Of a stretch of DNA of 64,000 bases, positions 53,134-62,228 are shown piece by piece (position 1 is the stretch's first letter; every line of letters begins with the position of its first letter). The position numbers and the translations under genes were made by a program. The notes beneath the pieces were generated by a model. The model was not told the origin of the DNA, did no database searches, and worked only from the letters and a program-made list of their open reading frames with translations. Origin of the DNA: JBCCOW01 sp038749105. GTDB lineage: Bacteria > Planctomycetota > Phycisphaerae > Phycisphaerales > Phycisphaeraceae. The DNA lies in the NCBI GenBank assembly GCA_038749105.1, contig JBCDIM010000015.1, forward strand, positions 1 through 64,000, in the 5' to 3' direction.

Positions 53134-53790
53134 TCAGCCGTCGAGCTCCACAAAGTTCTTGAGCATGCGCAGACCCACCCGCTGCGACTTCTCCGGGTGG
53201 AATTGCGTGGCGAAGAGGTGGTCCTTGCGGACCGCGGCGGCGAACGGCTGGCCGTGCGTCGCGGTCGCGGCGACATGCGCAGGGTCGTCGGGCACGGCGT
53301 AGAAGCTGTGCACGAAGTACACCGACGGGCCCTCCGGCAGCCCCGCGAACACCGGATCGACCCCACGCCCTTCCGGAAACGCCAGCGTGTTCCAGCCCAT
53401 GTGCGGCACCGTCAGCCGCGGCACCCCTTCCCCCTGATCTTCCTGGAAGCGCACCACCCGCCCCGGGATCAAGCCCAGCCCCGGCACCACACCACCGCCG
53501 CCCTCAGGCACCTCTTCCGAGCTGTCGAACAGGAACTGCAACCCCATGCAGATCCCCATCAGCGGCCGGCCCGTCTCCGCGTAACGCCGGACCGCGTCGC
53601 CGAACCCCGTCGCCTCCAGCCGCTGCATCCCATCGGCGAAGTTCCCCACCCCCGGGAGCAGCACCTTGCCAAAGCTCGACACCCGTGACGGGTCTTCCAG
53701 CAGCACCGCCTCCGCACCGACGTGCTCAAACGCCTTCTGCACCGAACGCAGATTCCCCAGCCCGTAGTTCAGGATCGCGATCGCCGTCAT
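53134..53790 (-). CDS. hisH: Imidazole glycerol phosphate synthase glutaminase subunit
   Basis: A 218-residue class I glutamine amidotransferase: oxyanion strand LLPGVGNFADGM, nucleophile in MGICMGLQFLF, and His-Glu in FATQFHPEKSQ. It supplies ammonia to HisF to build the imidazole ring of histidine and AICAR. No other his genes are in the window. Minus-strand TAGGCT (53803-53798) lies seven bases before the ATG, so it is likely its own transcript. Confidence 0.95.
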   Translation of the reverse strand: MTAIAILNYGLGNLRSVQKAFEHVGAEAVLLEDPSRVSSFGKVLLPGVGNFADGMQRLEATGFGDAVRRYAETGRPLMGICMGLQFLFDSSEEVPEGGGGVVPGLGLIPGRVVRFQEDQGEGVPRLTVPHMGWNTLAFPEGRGVDPVFAGLPEGPSVYFVHSFYAVPDDPAHVAATATHGQPFAAAVRKDHLFATQFHPEKSQRVGLRMLKNFVELDG

Positions 53791-53867
53791 GGCCCAGAGC
53801 CTACACCCGCACCCTCAGCCCGTGGCCGGGCGCCGGTCCGCGTTGGGGATTTGCACAATGGCCGCAC

Positions 53868-54554
53868 TCAGCCGCCGGACTTCACGACCACGATCTCGAC
53901 CCGCCGCGACTTGGCCTTGGTCCCCTGCGGCTTCGCCGGGCCGAACCCCGCCGAGTACAGGTCGTCCTCCGGCACGCCCTGCTCCACCAGGAACCGGTGG
54001 ACCGCCGCCGCCCGCTCCATCGACAGCTGCAGGTTGTCCTTCCACTTGCTCTTGCGGATCGGGTCGCTATCGGTGTAGCCCTCGACACGGATCGTGCTGC
54101 CGGCGTACTCCGACTTGAGCACCCCCGCGATCTGCCCCAGCGTCCGCTTCGAGCTGCTCTTGAGGTCCACCTTCCCCGCGGCAAACAGCACGTCGCCCGG
54201 CACCCGCACCGTCACCTCACCGCCGCTGCCCGGCACGATCTCGATCCCCGGGATCCCCGCAAACTGGTTTGCCCCCGCATCAGGAGCAACCGCCACCGGG
54301 GCGGGCTGGCTGCTGCCCGACGCCCGCAGGTTCGCGTTCTCCGCCTGCAGCGTCCGCACCTCCACCGCCATCGCGTCACGCGCCGCATACGCCCGCTGCA
54401 ACTCCGCCTGAAGCTCCGTGTTCTCTGCGTGGTACGCCGCCCGCTCTTGCATCAGCCGGCTGTCCGTGCAGCCCACGCCGGCAACAGCCAGGCAGGCAAC
54501 CCCCAGCAGTGAACCAACGAGACGGGTGTGAGCGGCAATCAAGGCCCTGATCAT
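53868..54554 (-). CDS. OmpA-family peptidoglycan-binding lipoprotein
   Basis: A 228-residue lipoprotein from the ATG at 54554 with lipobox AGVGC. A coiled coil (about 33-75, MQERAAYHAENTELQAELQRAY) precedes an Ala/Pro linker and a C-terminal OmpA/MotB domain (GDVLFAAGKVDLKSSSKRTLGQIAGVL, IRVEGYTDSDPI, LSMERAAAVHRFLVEQGV and SRRVEIVV). It should tie the outer membrane to the peptidoglycan, as Pal does. Confidence 0.9.
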   Translation of the reverse strand: MIRALIAAHTRLVGSLLGVACLAVAGVGCTDSRLMQERAAYHAENTELQAELQRAYAARDAMAVEVRTLQAENANLRASGSSQPAPVAVAPDAGANQFAGIPGIEIVPGSGGEVTVRVPGDVLFAAGKVDLKSSSKRTLGQIAGVLKSEYAGSTIRVEGYTDSDPIRKSKWKDNLQLSMERAAAVHRFLVEQGVPEDDLYSAGFGPAKPQGTKAKSRRVEIVVVKSGG

Positions 54555-54622
54555 GGTGCGTGTTCCTTTCGCTGACAGCCCGTCATCGGCCAGGACCGAC
54601 CGGGCAATGGACTCCATTCGCG

Positions 54623-55861
54623 TCAAGGCAGAATATCAAATACGTCGACCCGCGACCTGCCCACAAACACCACCAACACCGCCGCCGCCGCGAGATACGG
54701 CCCGTACGGGATCGCCCGCACCCCACCCCCACCGTCACCGCCTCCTTCGGCCCCGCCCCGCCCCGAGAGCACCGCCGACCACACCGCCAGCACCACCGCC
54801 CCCACGATCCCGAAAAACGGCGCCACAAAAAACACCACCACCACGTCGTACACCCCCACCACCGCGCCGATCGCCCCCAGCAGGTGCACATCGCCCAGCC
54901 CCATCGCCTCCTTCCCGAACCCCAGCGTCCCCAGAATCCGAGTCACCCACACCAGCCCGCAGCCCACCAGATACCCGCACACCACCCCGCTCAGCACCCG
55001 CAGCCCGACCGGCAGCGGCGTCAGCCCGTCCTGGTGCATCGCCCCCGCGATCGCCAGCCCCAGCACCGTCCCCACCAGCGGGAACCCCAGGAACAAGAAC
55101 TCCTTGACCATCTCCCGCCGGGGGTGCGGGTACGCCAGGAACTCGTCGGGGTCCGACGGGTCGGCCAGCTCCTGCTCGTCCGCAAAACTCACCGGCAGCT
55201 TCCCCGCCCACAGCAACCCCACCGCGATCACCAGCCCGATCACCCCGCCCGTCGCCGCCCCCAACGCACCCCGCTCGCCCACCGGCACGAACGGCTGCAT
55301 GCCGTCCGGGATCGCCCCTGCCTCCAACAGCCCCGCCGGCGGCACCCCGAGCAACGCCGCCAGCGGCAGCACCACCACCGCCACCACCGTCGCCGTCCAC
55401 GGAATCCCCAGCGGGATAATGAAGTGCCGCGCGTCGATCACCGTCGCCGCGATCAGGCACGCCAGCAGGATCAGCGTCACCCCCAGCACCGACCAGCTCC
55501 CGAGCAACCCCGCCGCAAAGAACGGCTCCCGCCATTCAACCAGATAACACACCGCGTAAAACCCGCCGAACACCACCGCCGTGAACGCCTCGATCAACGG
55601 GTACTGCGCGCTGATCCGCTCCCCGCTGTACCGTGACCTCCCCCGCAGCAACACCCAGCTCAGCACCGGGATGTTCTCCCACCAGGCCAGCTTCGCGCCC
55701 GTTGCATCCCGCGACGGCGGGTGGATCACGCTGATCCCCTCCGGCATCCGCAGGATCACCACGTTCAGAAAACTCCCCACGCACGCCCCAAACAGCACCA
55801 CAAACACGAAGCCCCACCACACCAAAGCCTCACCCGTCATCGTCAGCCCCATCAGCCCCAC
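54623..55861 (-). CDS. pilD: Prepilin peptidase lacking the zinc cysteines
   Basis: Up to 412 residues from ATG 55861 (55852 and 55840 are also possible starts). The A24 peptidase pattern is clear: GACVGSFLNVVILRMP at the N-terminus, catalytic Asp in IAATVIDARHFIIP, and Asp in MGLGDVHLLGAIGAVVG. The two CxxC pairs seen in many PilD proteins are missing from the cytoplasmic loop (HPPSRDATGAKLAWWENIPVLSW). Between the two catalytic regions is an extra stretch of about 150 residues with membrane segments. It processes pseudopilins such as the one encoded nearby. Confidence 0.88.
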   Translation of the reverse strand: MGLMGLTMTGEALVWWGFVFVVLFGACVGSFLNVVILRMPEGISVIHPPSRDATGAKLAWWENIPVLSWVLLRGRSRYSGERISAQYPLIEAFTAVVFGGFYAVCYLVEWREPFFAAGLLGSWSVLGVTLILLACLIAATVIDARHFIIPLGIPWTATVVAVVVLPLAALLGVPPAGLLEAGAIPDGMQPFVPVGERGALGAATGGVIGLVIAVGLLWAGKLPVSFADEQELADPSDPDEFLAYPHPRREMVKEFLFLGFPLVGTVLGLAIAGAMHQDGLTPLPVGLRVLSGVVCGYLVGCGLVWVTRILGTLGFGKEAMGLGDVHLLGAIGAVVGVYDVVVVFFVAPFFGIVGAVVLAVWSAVLSGRGGAEGGGDGGGGVRAIPYGPYLAAAAVLVVFVGRSRVDVFDILP

Positions 55862-56099
55862 CGACCGCTTTCAGCCCGTCCGGTCCATCCGCCGTTAACT
55901 CCTCGATCCGCCGCTCCGCCCGGTCCAGGATCGCCCGGCAGCGCTTCACCAACACCACCCCCGACTCGTACTGCCCGATCGCCTGCTCCAGCCCGACCTC
56001 CCCCGACTCGATCCGCTCGATGATCGTCTCCAATTCCTCCACCGCCTCCTCGAAGCTCGGTGGCGTCTCTCCAGCGTTCGGCGTCTGTGTCTCAGCCAT
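55830..56099 (-). CDS. xseB: Exodeoxyribonuclease VII small subunit
   Basis: An 89-residue XseB: SFEEAVEELETIIERIESGEVGLEQAIGQYESGVVLVKRCRAIL is the diagnostic two-helix core. The last 20 residues are acidic Gly/Asp-rich. It partners XseA in degrading single-stranded DNA. Minus-strand TAGACT (56111-56106) lies six bases before the ATG. It is separated from xseA by a palindromic element and overlaps pilD by 32 bp if the longest pilD start is used. Confidence 0.95.
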   Translation of the reverse strand: MAETQTPNAGETPPSFEEAVEELETIIERIESGEVGLEQAIGQYESGVVLVKRCRAILDRAERRIEELTADGPDGLKAVGGADGADDDG

Positions 56100-56125
56100 C
56101 GCGGCAGTCTATCGCTTCCGATTTT

Positions 56126-56223
56126 TTTAGCCGCAAAAAGGCGCAGAAAAGGCAAAATGGTGGGTGGTCATCGCCAGGCGTGGCTTTCAGATTTTGCGTT
56201 TTCTGCGTCTTTTTGCGGCTAAA
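56126..56223. repeat. Intergenic palindrome between xseA and xseB
   Basis: Arms 56126-56158 and 56191-56223 are 33 nt each and match as inverted repeats at 31 positions (opening TTTAGCCGCAAAAAG), around a 32-nt spacer. The AT-rich, CGCAGAAAA-type wording resembles dispersed palindromes common between genes in several bacterial phyla. It fills almost the whole xseA-xseB gap, splitting a normally tight operon. Confidence 0.8.
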
Positions 56224-56228
56224 TCAGC

Positions 56229-57740
56229 TCAACCAAACAACCCCGGCCCATCGTCCACCTTCCGACCACCCCGCCGCTTCCGCGGCCGCCGCACCACCCG
56301 CTCTTTTTCGGCCGGCAGCTCGGGCAACGCCGAGCCCGCATCGCCCGTACGGCTGGTCACTGTCCCATCGGCAAACCGGCTCACCAGCGTCCCCTCCTTC
56401 CCCGCGTCCGCCGCACTCCGCAAGAGCTTCCCGTCCGCTGTCGTCGTCAGCGTGTACCCCCGCTCCAGCACCTGCCGGGGCCCAACCAGGTCTAATTGAT
56501 GGTGCAGCCCATCCAGCCAATCGCCCGCCTGCTCCACGAGGCGACGCGGCGCCGACGCTAGACGCGCCGCCAGCCGCGCCAACCGGTCACGCTCCGGCGT
56601 CAACCGCCGCGGCAGCGTGTGCTCCAGCTGAACCGCAAGCCGATCCAGCTCACGCCTCGGCGTCTCGACCCGCCGCGGCAGCGCCCGCCGCAGCCGCTGC
56701 TCCAACCCCTCCAGCCGAGCCGCCGCCCGGTCTACCTGCCGCTGCGGCCGGCTAAACAGCGGGTGTCGAGCCACCGCCTCCAGCCGCTGACGCGCCGACT
56801 GTGCCTGCCTCCGGAGCGACAGCGACAGCCGGGTCTCCAGCTGCTCCGCCTGCTGAGCCAACGCCTCCCGATCCGGCACCACCGTCATCGCCGCCTGCGT
56901 CGGCGTCGCACACCGCACGTCCGCCGCGAGCTCCGCCAGGGTCGTGTCCGTCTCGTGCCCGATCGCCGCCACCGTCGGCAGCGAACACGCCGCCACCGCC
57001 TCCACCACCTCCCGCTCGTTGAACGCCCAGAGGTCTTCAAGGCTGCCGCCGCCCCGGGTCAGGATCACCGCCTCAATGCCCAATCGTGCCCCGTCCGCCG
57101 ACAGCCGCCGCAGCGCCTCGGCAATCCCGGGGGCCGCCGCCTCGCCCTGCACCCGCACATCGATCAGGTGCAGGCGACACCCCGGCCAACGCCGGCGCGC
57201 GGTGTCGATCACGTCCTGCAACGCCGCCCCCGACCGCGAGGTCACCACCGCGATCGCCCCAGGCATCGCCGGCAGCGTCTTCTTCCGCTCCACCTCGAAA
57301 TACCCCAGCCCCCGCAGCTCCTCCGCCAGCTTCCGGAACCGCAGCTCCAGCGCACCCTGGCCGACGGGCTCCAGCCGTTCGACGTACATCTGGAGCTTGC
57401 CGTGCGGCGGGTAGAAATCCAGCCGGCCGGTCGCGACGACCTCCATGCCGTGGTCCACGTCGAACCCGACCTTGCGTGCTGCGGAGGCGAACATGACGCA
57501 GTCGATCGCCGCGTCGTCGTCCTTGAGCCGGAAGAACCAGTGCTGCCGGGCCGAGAGGTTCGACACCTCGCCGACGACCCGCAGATCGCTCGGCAACTCG
57601 CCCACGACCCGCTTGATCAGCCGGGCCAACGCCCCCACCGGCATCGGCTTGTCCCCTTTCTCGCGGCCGGCCTTCGGCGCGGGCTCGTGGCCCCCACCTG
57701 AAGCCCCGGCCGGCTCGGAAGAAAAAGGTAGCTGTGCCAT
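56229..57740 (-). CDS. xseA: Exodeoxyribonuclease VII large subunit
   Basis: A 503-residue XseA from the ATG at 57740; the frame stays open upstream to 58067, but that part lies over rimO and is not family-like. The N-terminal OB-fold (LRVVGEVSNLSARQHWFFRLKD) is followed by the catalytic domain (AVVTSRSGAALQDVI, ILTRGGGSLEDLWAFN, AIGHETD). A helical region and a C-terminal basic tail (RRPRKRRGGRK) follow. It degrades single-stranded DNA with XseB. Only 25 bp separate its start from the divergent rimO start. Confidence 0.93.
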   Translation of the reverse strand: MAQLPFSSEPAGASGGGHEPAPKAGREKGDKPMPVGALARLIKRVVGELPSDLRVVGEVSNLSARQHWFFRLKDDDAAIDCVMFASAARKVGFDVDHGMEVVATGRLDFYPPHGKLQMYVERLEPVGQGALELRFRKLAEELRGLGYFEVERKKTLPAMPGAIAVVTSRSGAALQDVIDTARRRWPGCRLHLIDVRVQGEAAAPGIAEALRRLSADGARLGIEAVILTRGGGSLEDLWAFNEREVVEAVAACSLPTVAAIGHETDTTLAELAADVRCATPTQAAMTVVPDREALAQQAEQLETRLSLSLRRQAQSARQRLEAVARHPLFSRPQRQVDRAAARLEGLEQRLRRALPRRVETPRRELDRLAVQLEHTLPRRLTPERDRLARLAARLASAPRRLVEQAGDWLDGLHHQLDLVGPRQVLERGYTLTTTADGKLLRSAADAGKEGTLVSRFADGTVTSRTGDAGSALPELPAEKERVVRRPRKRRGGRKVDDGPGLFG

Positions 57741-57765
57741 CCGATCAGGGTATACTTCGGGGCTC

Positions 57766-59355
57766 GTGACTTCACACCCACCCCAGCCCGAAACGGCCCC
57801 CGCGGCCGAGCCTGTCGCCCCGTCCGACCACGGCGTCAACAGCGTCGCGTTCGTCTCGCTGGGCTGCCCCAAGAACCTGGTCGACAGCGAGAAGATGCTC
57901 GGGCTCCTGGCCGAGGACGGCATCCTCCCGGTCCCCGCCGAGGCGATGGACGACGGCGAGGCCGACGCGGTGGTCATCAACACCTGCGGGTTCCTCGAGG
58001 CGAGCAAGCTCGAGTCCGTCGAAGAGATCAACCGCGCCGCCGAGCTTAAAAAGCAAGGCCTGGTCAAGCGGGTCGTCGTCGCCGGCTGCCTGGTCCAGCG
58101 TCACCGCGCCAAGCTCCTCGAGTGGTGCCCCGATATCGACGCGATGATCGGCGTGTTCGACCGCGACCGCATCACCCCGGCGGTCCTCGGGAACACGACG
58201 CTGACCAAGCGCGCCGCCGACCGCGACGTCGCCGTCGAACTCCCCGTCTTCTCGTCCATCGCCGCCTCCGCCACGATCGCCCGCGAACACCGCCAGCTCA
58301 ACGACGACCAGCACATCGGCTACCACGAAGACGACTCTGCCCGGCTCCGTCTGACCCCCCGACACTACGCCTACCTCCGCATCTCCGAGGGCTGCAACCA
58401 GAACTGCGCGTTCTGCACCATCCCCTCCATCCGCGGACGCATGCGGTCCAAGCCTGTCGATCGCATCCTCACCGAGGCCCGCGAGCTGTTCAACGACGGC
58501 GCCTACGAGCTCTCGCTCATCGGGCAGGACACGACGAGCTACGGCGAAGACATCGCCCCCGGAAGTTACCCCGGCCATGACCAACACCCTGACTTGTCGG
58601 GCATGCTCACCGCCCTCGACCAGCTCGCCACCGAATACGGCGGGGCCTGGCTCCGGCTCATGTACGCCTACCCGTCCTGCTTCACCGACGAGATGATCGA
58701 CACCATCACGTCGCTCCGCCATGTGCTGCCCTATATCGACATGCCCCTGCAGCACATCAACGACCGCGTACTCGACCGCATGCGTCGCAAGACCTCCCGC
58801 AGACTTATCGAGACGCTGCTCGGCAAGCTCCGCGACCGCATCCCGGGCATGACCATCCGCACGACCTTCATCTCCGGGTTCCCCGGCGAGACCGACGCCG
58901 AGCACCAGGAGCTCGTCGACTTCGTCCGCGACTTCGGCTTCGAGAACATGGGCGTGTTCCCGTACTCCCCCGAGCCCGGCACCCGCGCCGCCAAGCTCCA
59001 CCGAGCCGACGCCATCCCCGACGACGTCATCACCCAGCGCATCGACGAGCTCATGCTCACGCAGCAGGACGTCGCGTTTGGCCGGGCCGCCCGGCTCGCC
59101 CAGGACCGTGCGGTCTTCGACGTCCTGATCGACGGCCCCGCCGAAGTCGACGAAGCCGGCAACCCTGTCCGCTACGCCGGCCGCACCGTCCAACAGGCCC
59201 CCGACATCGACGCCCTGACCTACGTCGACTCCACGCAGCCGCTGGTGTCCGGCGAGCTCGTCCGCTGCGTCATCACCGACGCCGACGGCTACGACCTGAT
59301 CGCTCAGCCCGAAGAACAGCTGCAGCGACGCGTGACCCTCCCGGTCATGCGTTGA
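57766..59355 (+). CDS. rimO: Ribosomal protein S12 methylthiotransferase
   Basis: A 529-residue enzyme from the GTG at 57766; longer than the E. coli form (441). N-terminal UPF0004 cysteines are in LGCPKN (C34), INTCGF and VAGCLVQR. The radical SAM cluster is CNQNCAFC (about 213-220). A TRAM domain ends the chain. It methylthiolates an aspartate of ribosomal protein S12. Extra residues lie at the N-terminus and in a stretch between the UPF0004 and SAM parts (SSIAASATIAREHRQLNDDQ). TATACT (57751-57756) is nine bases before GTG, suggesting leaderless mRNA. Confidence 0.94.
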   Translation: MTSHPPQPETAPAAEPVAPSDHGVNSVAFVSLGCPKNLVDSEKMLGLLAEDGILPVPAEAMDDGEADAVVINTCGFLEASKLESVEEINRAAELKKQGLVKRVVVAGCLVQRHRAKLLEWCPDIDAMIGVFDRDRITPAVLGNTTLTKRAADRDVAVELPVFSSIAASATIAREHRQLNDDQHIGYHEDDSARLRLTPRHYAYLRISEGCNQNCAFCTIPSIRGRMRSKPVDRILTEARELFNDGAYELSLIGQDTTSYGEDIAPGSYPGHDQHPDLSGMLTALDQLATEYGGAWLRLMYAYPSCFTDEMIDTITSLRHVLPYIDMPLQHINDRVLDRMRRKTSRRLIETLLGKLRDRIPGMTIRTTFISGFPGETDAEHQELVDFVRDFGFENMGVFPYSPEPGTRAAKLHRADAIPDDVITQRIDELMLTQQDVAFGRAARLAQDRAVFDVLIDGPAEVDEAGNPVRYAGRTVQQAPDIDALTYVDSTQPLVSGELVRCVITDADGYDLIAQPEEQLQRRVTLPVMR

Positions 59356-59387
59356 TCAGAGCACGCCCAAACGGGCTCCCCAAAACC

Positions 59388-60311
59388 TCAGCCCCGCCGG
59401 CGTCGACACACCAGCACACCCACACCCAGCACGCCCGCAAGCAGGGCGCTCGGCGTCGGGATCACCCGCGGAGCGGCGACCGGCTCGCCCGAGTCACTTG
59501 GGGCGTCAGATGCCGTGGGCTCGTCGGGACTGACGGGCGTTTCGGGCTCACCGTCACCCAGCCCAAAGCTCGGCGTCCCCGGCGTGAACCCGTCGAGGAT
59601 GCCCTCGCTGAGCTCACCGATATTGCCGCGGTTGAGTTCCAACGCGGCCGTGAACCCACCATCAACAAACGCGCTGGGTGACAGGCCCGTGCTGGCAGTA
59701 CCGCTCACCTCCACACGGCTCGTGTAGCTTCCCTCCTCGAGCTGGCCTCCCGAGAAACCCCCGGCCAACCCCTCGGTCAGATCGATCACGTCACCCGAGC
59801 TCTCGTCGATCAGCTCGAACTCCACATCCACCCCGCCCACCACGCTGTTCAACGCCGAGGTGAACAGGAAAAACACCGATTGCTCGATCGTGAACTGGGT
59901 CTCGATGATGGAGGCAAACGACCCACCAGCCCCGAAGTCGTTGCCTGGGGTATCTACCGTGCCGAACGCGAAACCGCCTAAGGCGTACAGGAACGTTGCG
60001 GTGTCGTCGTCGTCCGTGTCGTAGGTGAAGCCTACGGTGCTCTCCGATTCTGCGAACACGGTCTGGAGGTCGGTCAGGCTCGAGACCGACAACCCGACGA
60101 CCCCGGCGTCTTCGAGAAACCCGCTGTCCCGCTGGAAGTCGGATTCGCCCGCCGGGCTGAACGGCAGCTGCACGCCTTCGGTGTCGGCCTCCACGAACAC
60201 GTCGGCCACCAGATTGCTGACCGGGCCGGCAGCCGCGGGCAGGCACACACCCACACCGACAAGCAGGGCGGCGGTGGGCACGGAATAAACAACAGCGGGG
60301 GGCTTGTTCAT
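59388..60311 (-). CDS. Secreted acidic protein with PEP-CTERM-like anchor
   Basis: A 307-residue protein with a signal peptide (ending about 28, LPAAAG), an acidic beta-rich body, a Pro/Glu/Ser/Asp-rich linker (about 255-280) and a C-terminal anchor: VIPTPSALLAG, a hydrophobic helix and CRRRRG. The PTP in place of PEP fits variants of the exosortase-sorting PEP-CTERM signal. Expected to be exported and processed at the envelope; function unknown. No exosortase is in the window. Confidence 0.8.
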   Translation of the reverse strand: MNKPPAVVYSVPTAALLVGVGVCLPAAAGPVSNLVADVFVEADTEGVQLPFSPAGESDFQRDSGFLEDAGVVGLSVSSLTDLQTVFAESESTVGFTYDTDDDDTATFLYALGGFAFGTVDTPGNDFGAGGSFASIIETQFTIEQSVFFLFTSALNSVVGGVDVEFELIDESSGDVIDLTEGLAGGFSGGQLEEGSYTSRVEVSGTASTGLSPSAFVDGGFTAALELNRGNIGELSEGILDGFTPGTPSFGLGDGEPETPVSPDEPTASDAPSDSGEPVAAPRVIPTPSALLAGVLGVGVLVCRRRRG

Positions 60312-60464
60312 AACGGGGATTCCTGAACAGGAGGCAAGATGCAGCGGACAGCAGCCGGCTCGCGGAGGGGGCGTCCCACCCCCAGATCTCGCGCTTGGAT
60401 TCGTCGGTTCTGGTGATATTCTTGAAAGGGCTCCGCCCTACCTGTTTGTCGTCTGGCCCGGCCC

Positions 60465-61055
60465 ATGAGCGTGCAAAAAAAACACGACAACCCACGCGAT
60501 GCGCTCGATCGCCTGCCCCGCCGCTCGCTGAGCCGGTCCGTTACGCCGGCACGAGGCGGCCTACGCGGTGACCCCGGCCGTAGCCCGCTACCGTGGTCCG
60601 CGAAGCCCACGCTCCGTCTGGTCGGGACCGAACACGAGCCCCCAACGGCACTGCCCGACTCGGGTACACCCAGGCCTGCACGAGCGTCCGATAAAACATC
60701 CGCCGGTTTAACTCCTGCAGACCCCCGCTGGGTCCTTGCGATGCGGGCCGGCGAGGCGTTGCAGGGCACACTCCTGACGCCCGACCGCCGGGAAGGCCTG
60801 ATGCGGCTCGCCTCAGTCATGGGGCTCAACCCGTTCGATGCGTCTCTCGTGCTCGCGATCGTGCAGGACCAGGCCCGACGCGGCCACCGCCCCGAACACT
60901 GCGCCGCCGCCGGTGCGGATCAGCTCCTGATGATCCCCGCCCCGACCACGCGATCGATCGGCAAGGCCCGGCGCCTCTGGACCATCGCCGGGCTCACGGT
61001 CTGCCTCATCGGGCTGCAGCTGTTCACGGTGTGGTGGCTGTTTGTGGGGCGGTAG
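60465..61055 (+). CDS. Tail-anchored hypothetical protein
   Basis: A 196-residue protein. The N-terminal 80 residues are disordered, Arg/Pro/Ser-rich. A helical domain (about 88-140, RWVLAMRAGEALQGTLLTPDRREGLMRLASVMGLNPFDASLVLAIVQDQARRG) follows, and a C-terminal membrane helix (about 170-193, IAGLTVCLIGLQLFTVWWLFV) anchors it. No family recognised. Its 3' end overlaps the convergent lipoprotein gene by 32 bp. Confidence 0.72.
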   Translation: MSVQKKHDNPRDALDRLPRRSLSRSVTPARGGLRGDPGRSPLPWSAKPTLRLVGTEHEPPTALPDSGTPRPARASDKTSAGLTPADPRWVLAMRAGEALQGTLLTPDRREGLMRLASVMGLNPFDASLVLAIVQDQARRGHRPEHCAAAGADQLLMIPAPTTRSIGKARRLWTIAGLTVCLIGLQLFTVWWLFVGR

Positions 61056-61527
61056 CCGGCGGGTCTGGCGGAGGCACTCGGGGTAAACCGCTGCGAAGTC
61101 GCGCCGACCCGAGCTCCGGATGTTGCCGCGCTAGGATCTGGGCCAGCACCAGCGAAGCGGTCGGCTCCGAGCCAAACCACCCGACGTTCAGCCGGATCGC
61201 GGTCAGCTCATCGGTCTCCCGCGTCAGCTCCACAATCACCCAGTCGTCCTGCAGGTCGCGGGCCTCGACGTAGTAGCGGTCGGGCTCCACGATCTCCTCC
61301 TCGACCTCCAGCTCCAGCCCCGCGATCGTCTGCTGCGTCGCCCGTGTCAGCTCTTCGATCGGGCTCGCGTCCACCGCCTCGAGCTTGCCCCGCTTGAATA
61401 TCCCGATCGCCGTCTGCGCCCCCGTCGCCGCCGCGCCGATCATCGACGGTTCCAGCCCCGTGCACCCGGGCAGCACCCACAGCACCACCACCGGCAGCAC
61501 CCCGACACATCGACCCCATAACTTCAT
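61024..61527 (-). CDS. Lipoprotein resembling DUF3568
   Basis: A 167-residue lipoprotein from the ATG at 61527, with lipobox VLPGC (Cys22). The body reads like a small alpha/beta domain: MIGAAATGAQTAIGIFKRGKLEAV, then a helix-strand part ending IVELTRETDELTAIRLNVGWFGSEPTASLVLAQILARQH. The -GWFG- then A-LI pattern resembles DUF3568, whose role is unknown. A Pro/Thr-rich tail ends the protein. The metallo-beta-lactamase-like gene is 17 bp upstream on the same strand. Confidence 0.72.
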   Translation of the reverse strand: MKLWGRCVGVLPVVVLWVLPGCTGLEPSMIGAAATGAQTAIGIFKRGKLEAVDASPIEELTRATQQTIAGLELEVEEEIVEPDRYYVEARDLQDDWVIVELTRETDELTAIRLNVGWFGSEPTASLVLAQILARQHPELGSARLRSGLPRVPPPDPPATAPQTATTP

Positions 61528-61544
61528 GCTCTGGCTCCGTCCGG

Positions 61545-62213
61545 TTACATCCGCCGTAGCGGGTTCTGCAGCAAATTGTCGTGCCCCGGGATGATCAGGT
61601 CCGCGATCTCCACCGCCTCTGAGAAACTCTCCCGCGCCTGTTCGATGTCGAACGCGCTGTCCAGCACCTGCCCCCGCTGCAGGTGCTCGTCGGTCGCCAC
61701 CGCGTCGCCCGCCACCAGGACCGTCTGGTTCGGTAGCACCAGCAGCAGCCCGCAGCCCCCGGGGCTCGAACCCGGCAGAGGGAACAGATCGACATGCGGG
61801 GCCAGTGAATCCGGCGCCGCCTCGAACCGCTGCAGCAGTGCGATCTCTTGCCGCAGCCACTCCCGCTGTTCCTCCTCCTTCGCCTCGTTGAACATCGCCA
61901 CCAGCGACTGCCCGACACCCTCCCGCTCGGCCTCGGCGATCCACCACTTCGCGTCGGCAAACGCCTCGAGCCCCATCCGGTGCGCCGGCCGGAAGCACGT
62001 CAGGAATACGTGCGTGATGTCGTCCGGCGTCAGGCCGCTGCGCTCTTCGAGCCGGGCCGCGATCGCCTGCGGCGGCAGGGCCGGGTCCACGAGGATCGTG
62101 GCCTGCGGCGTGCGGATCAGCGTCGTCGTCGCGTGGGCCGTGCGCATCGCGCCCTTCTTCTCCCAGAGCGGGTTGACGCTGAGCGTCCCGATGCTGATCA
62201 CGCGGTAGTCCAT
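61545..62213 (-). CDS. Metallo-beta-lactamase-fold protein with lost metal ligands
   Basis: A 222-residue protein that follows the MBL-fold order: TTTLIRTPQATILVDPAL, DITHVFLTCFRPAHRMG, FPLPGSSPGG, VAGDAV and IIPGHDNLL. The canonical HxHxDH box reads C73-F-R75-P-A77-H78, and the PGHSPG histidine is Ser149, while Asp170 and His211 remain. Two-metal hydrolysis is therefore unlikely. It could bind a ligand or one metal. Minus-strand TAAACT (62228-62223) is nine bases before the ATG. Possibly co-transcribed with the following lipoprotein gene. Confidence 0.8.
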   Translation of the reverse strand: MDYRVISIGTLSVNPLWEKKGAMRTAHATTTLIRTPQATILVDPALPPQAIAARLEERSGLTPDDITHVFLTCFRPAHRMGLEAFADAKWWIAEAEREGVGQSLVAMFNEAKEEEQREWLRQEIALLQRFEAAPDSLAPHVDLFPLPGSSPGGCGLLLVLPNQTVLVAGDAVATDEHLQRGQVLDSAFDIEQARESFSEAVEIADLIIPGHDNLLQNPLRRM

Positions 62214-62228
62214 AGACCGCAGAGTTTA

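Noticed and set aside
57741..58067. Upstream extension of xseA over the rimO start
   Set aside because: Residues before the ATG at 57740 are unlike XseA, and the region encodes the conserved rimO N-terminus on the other strand.
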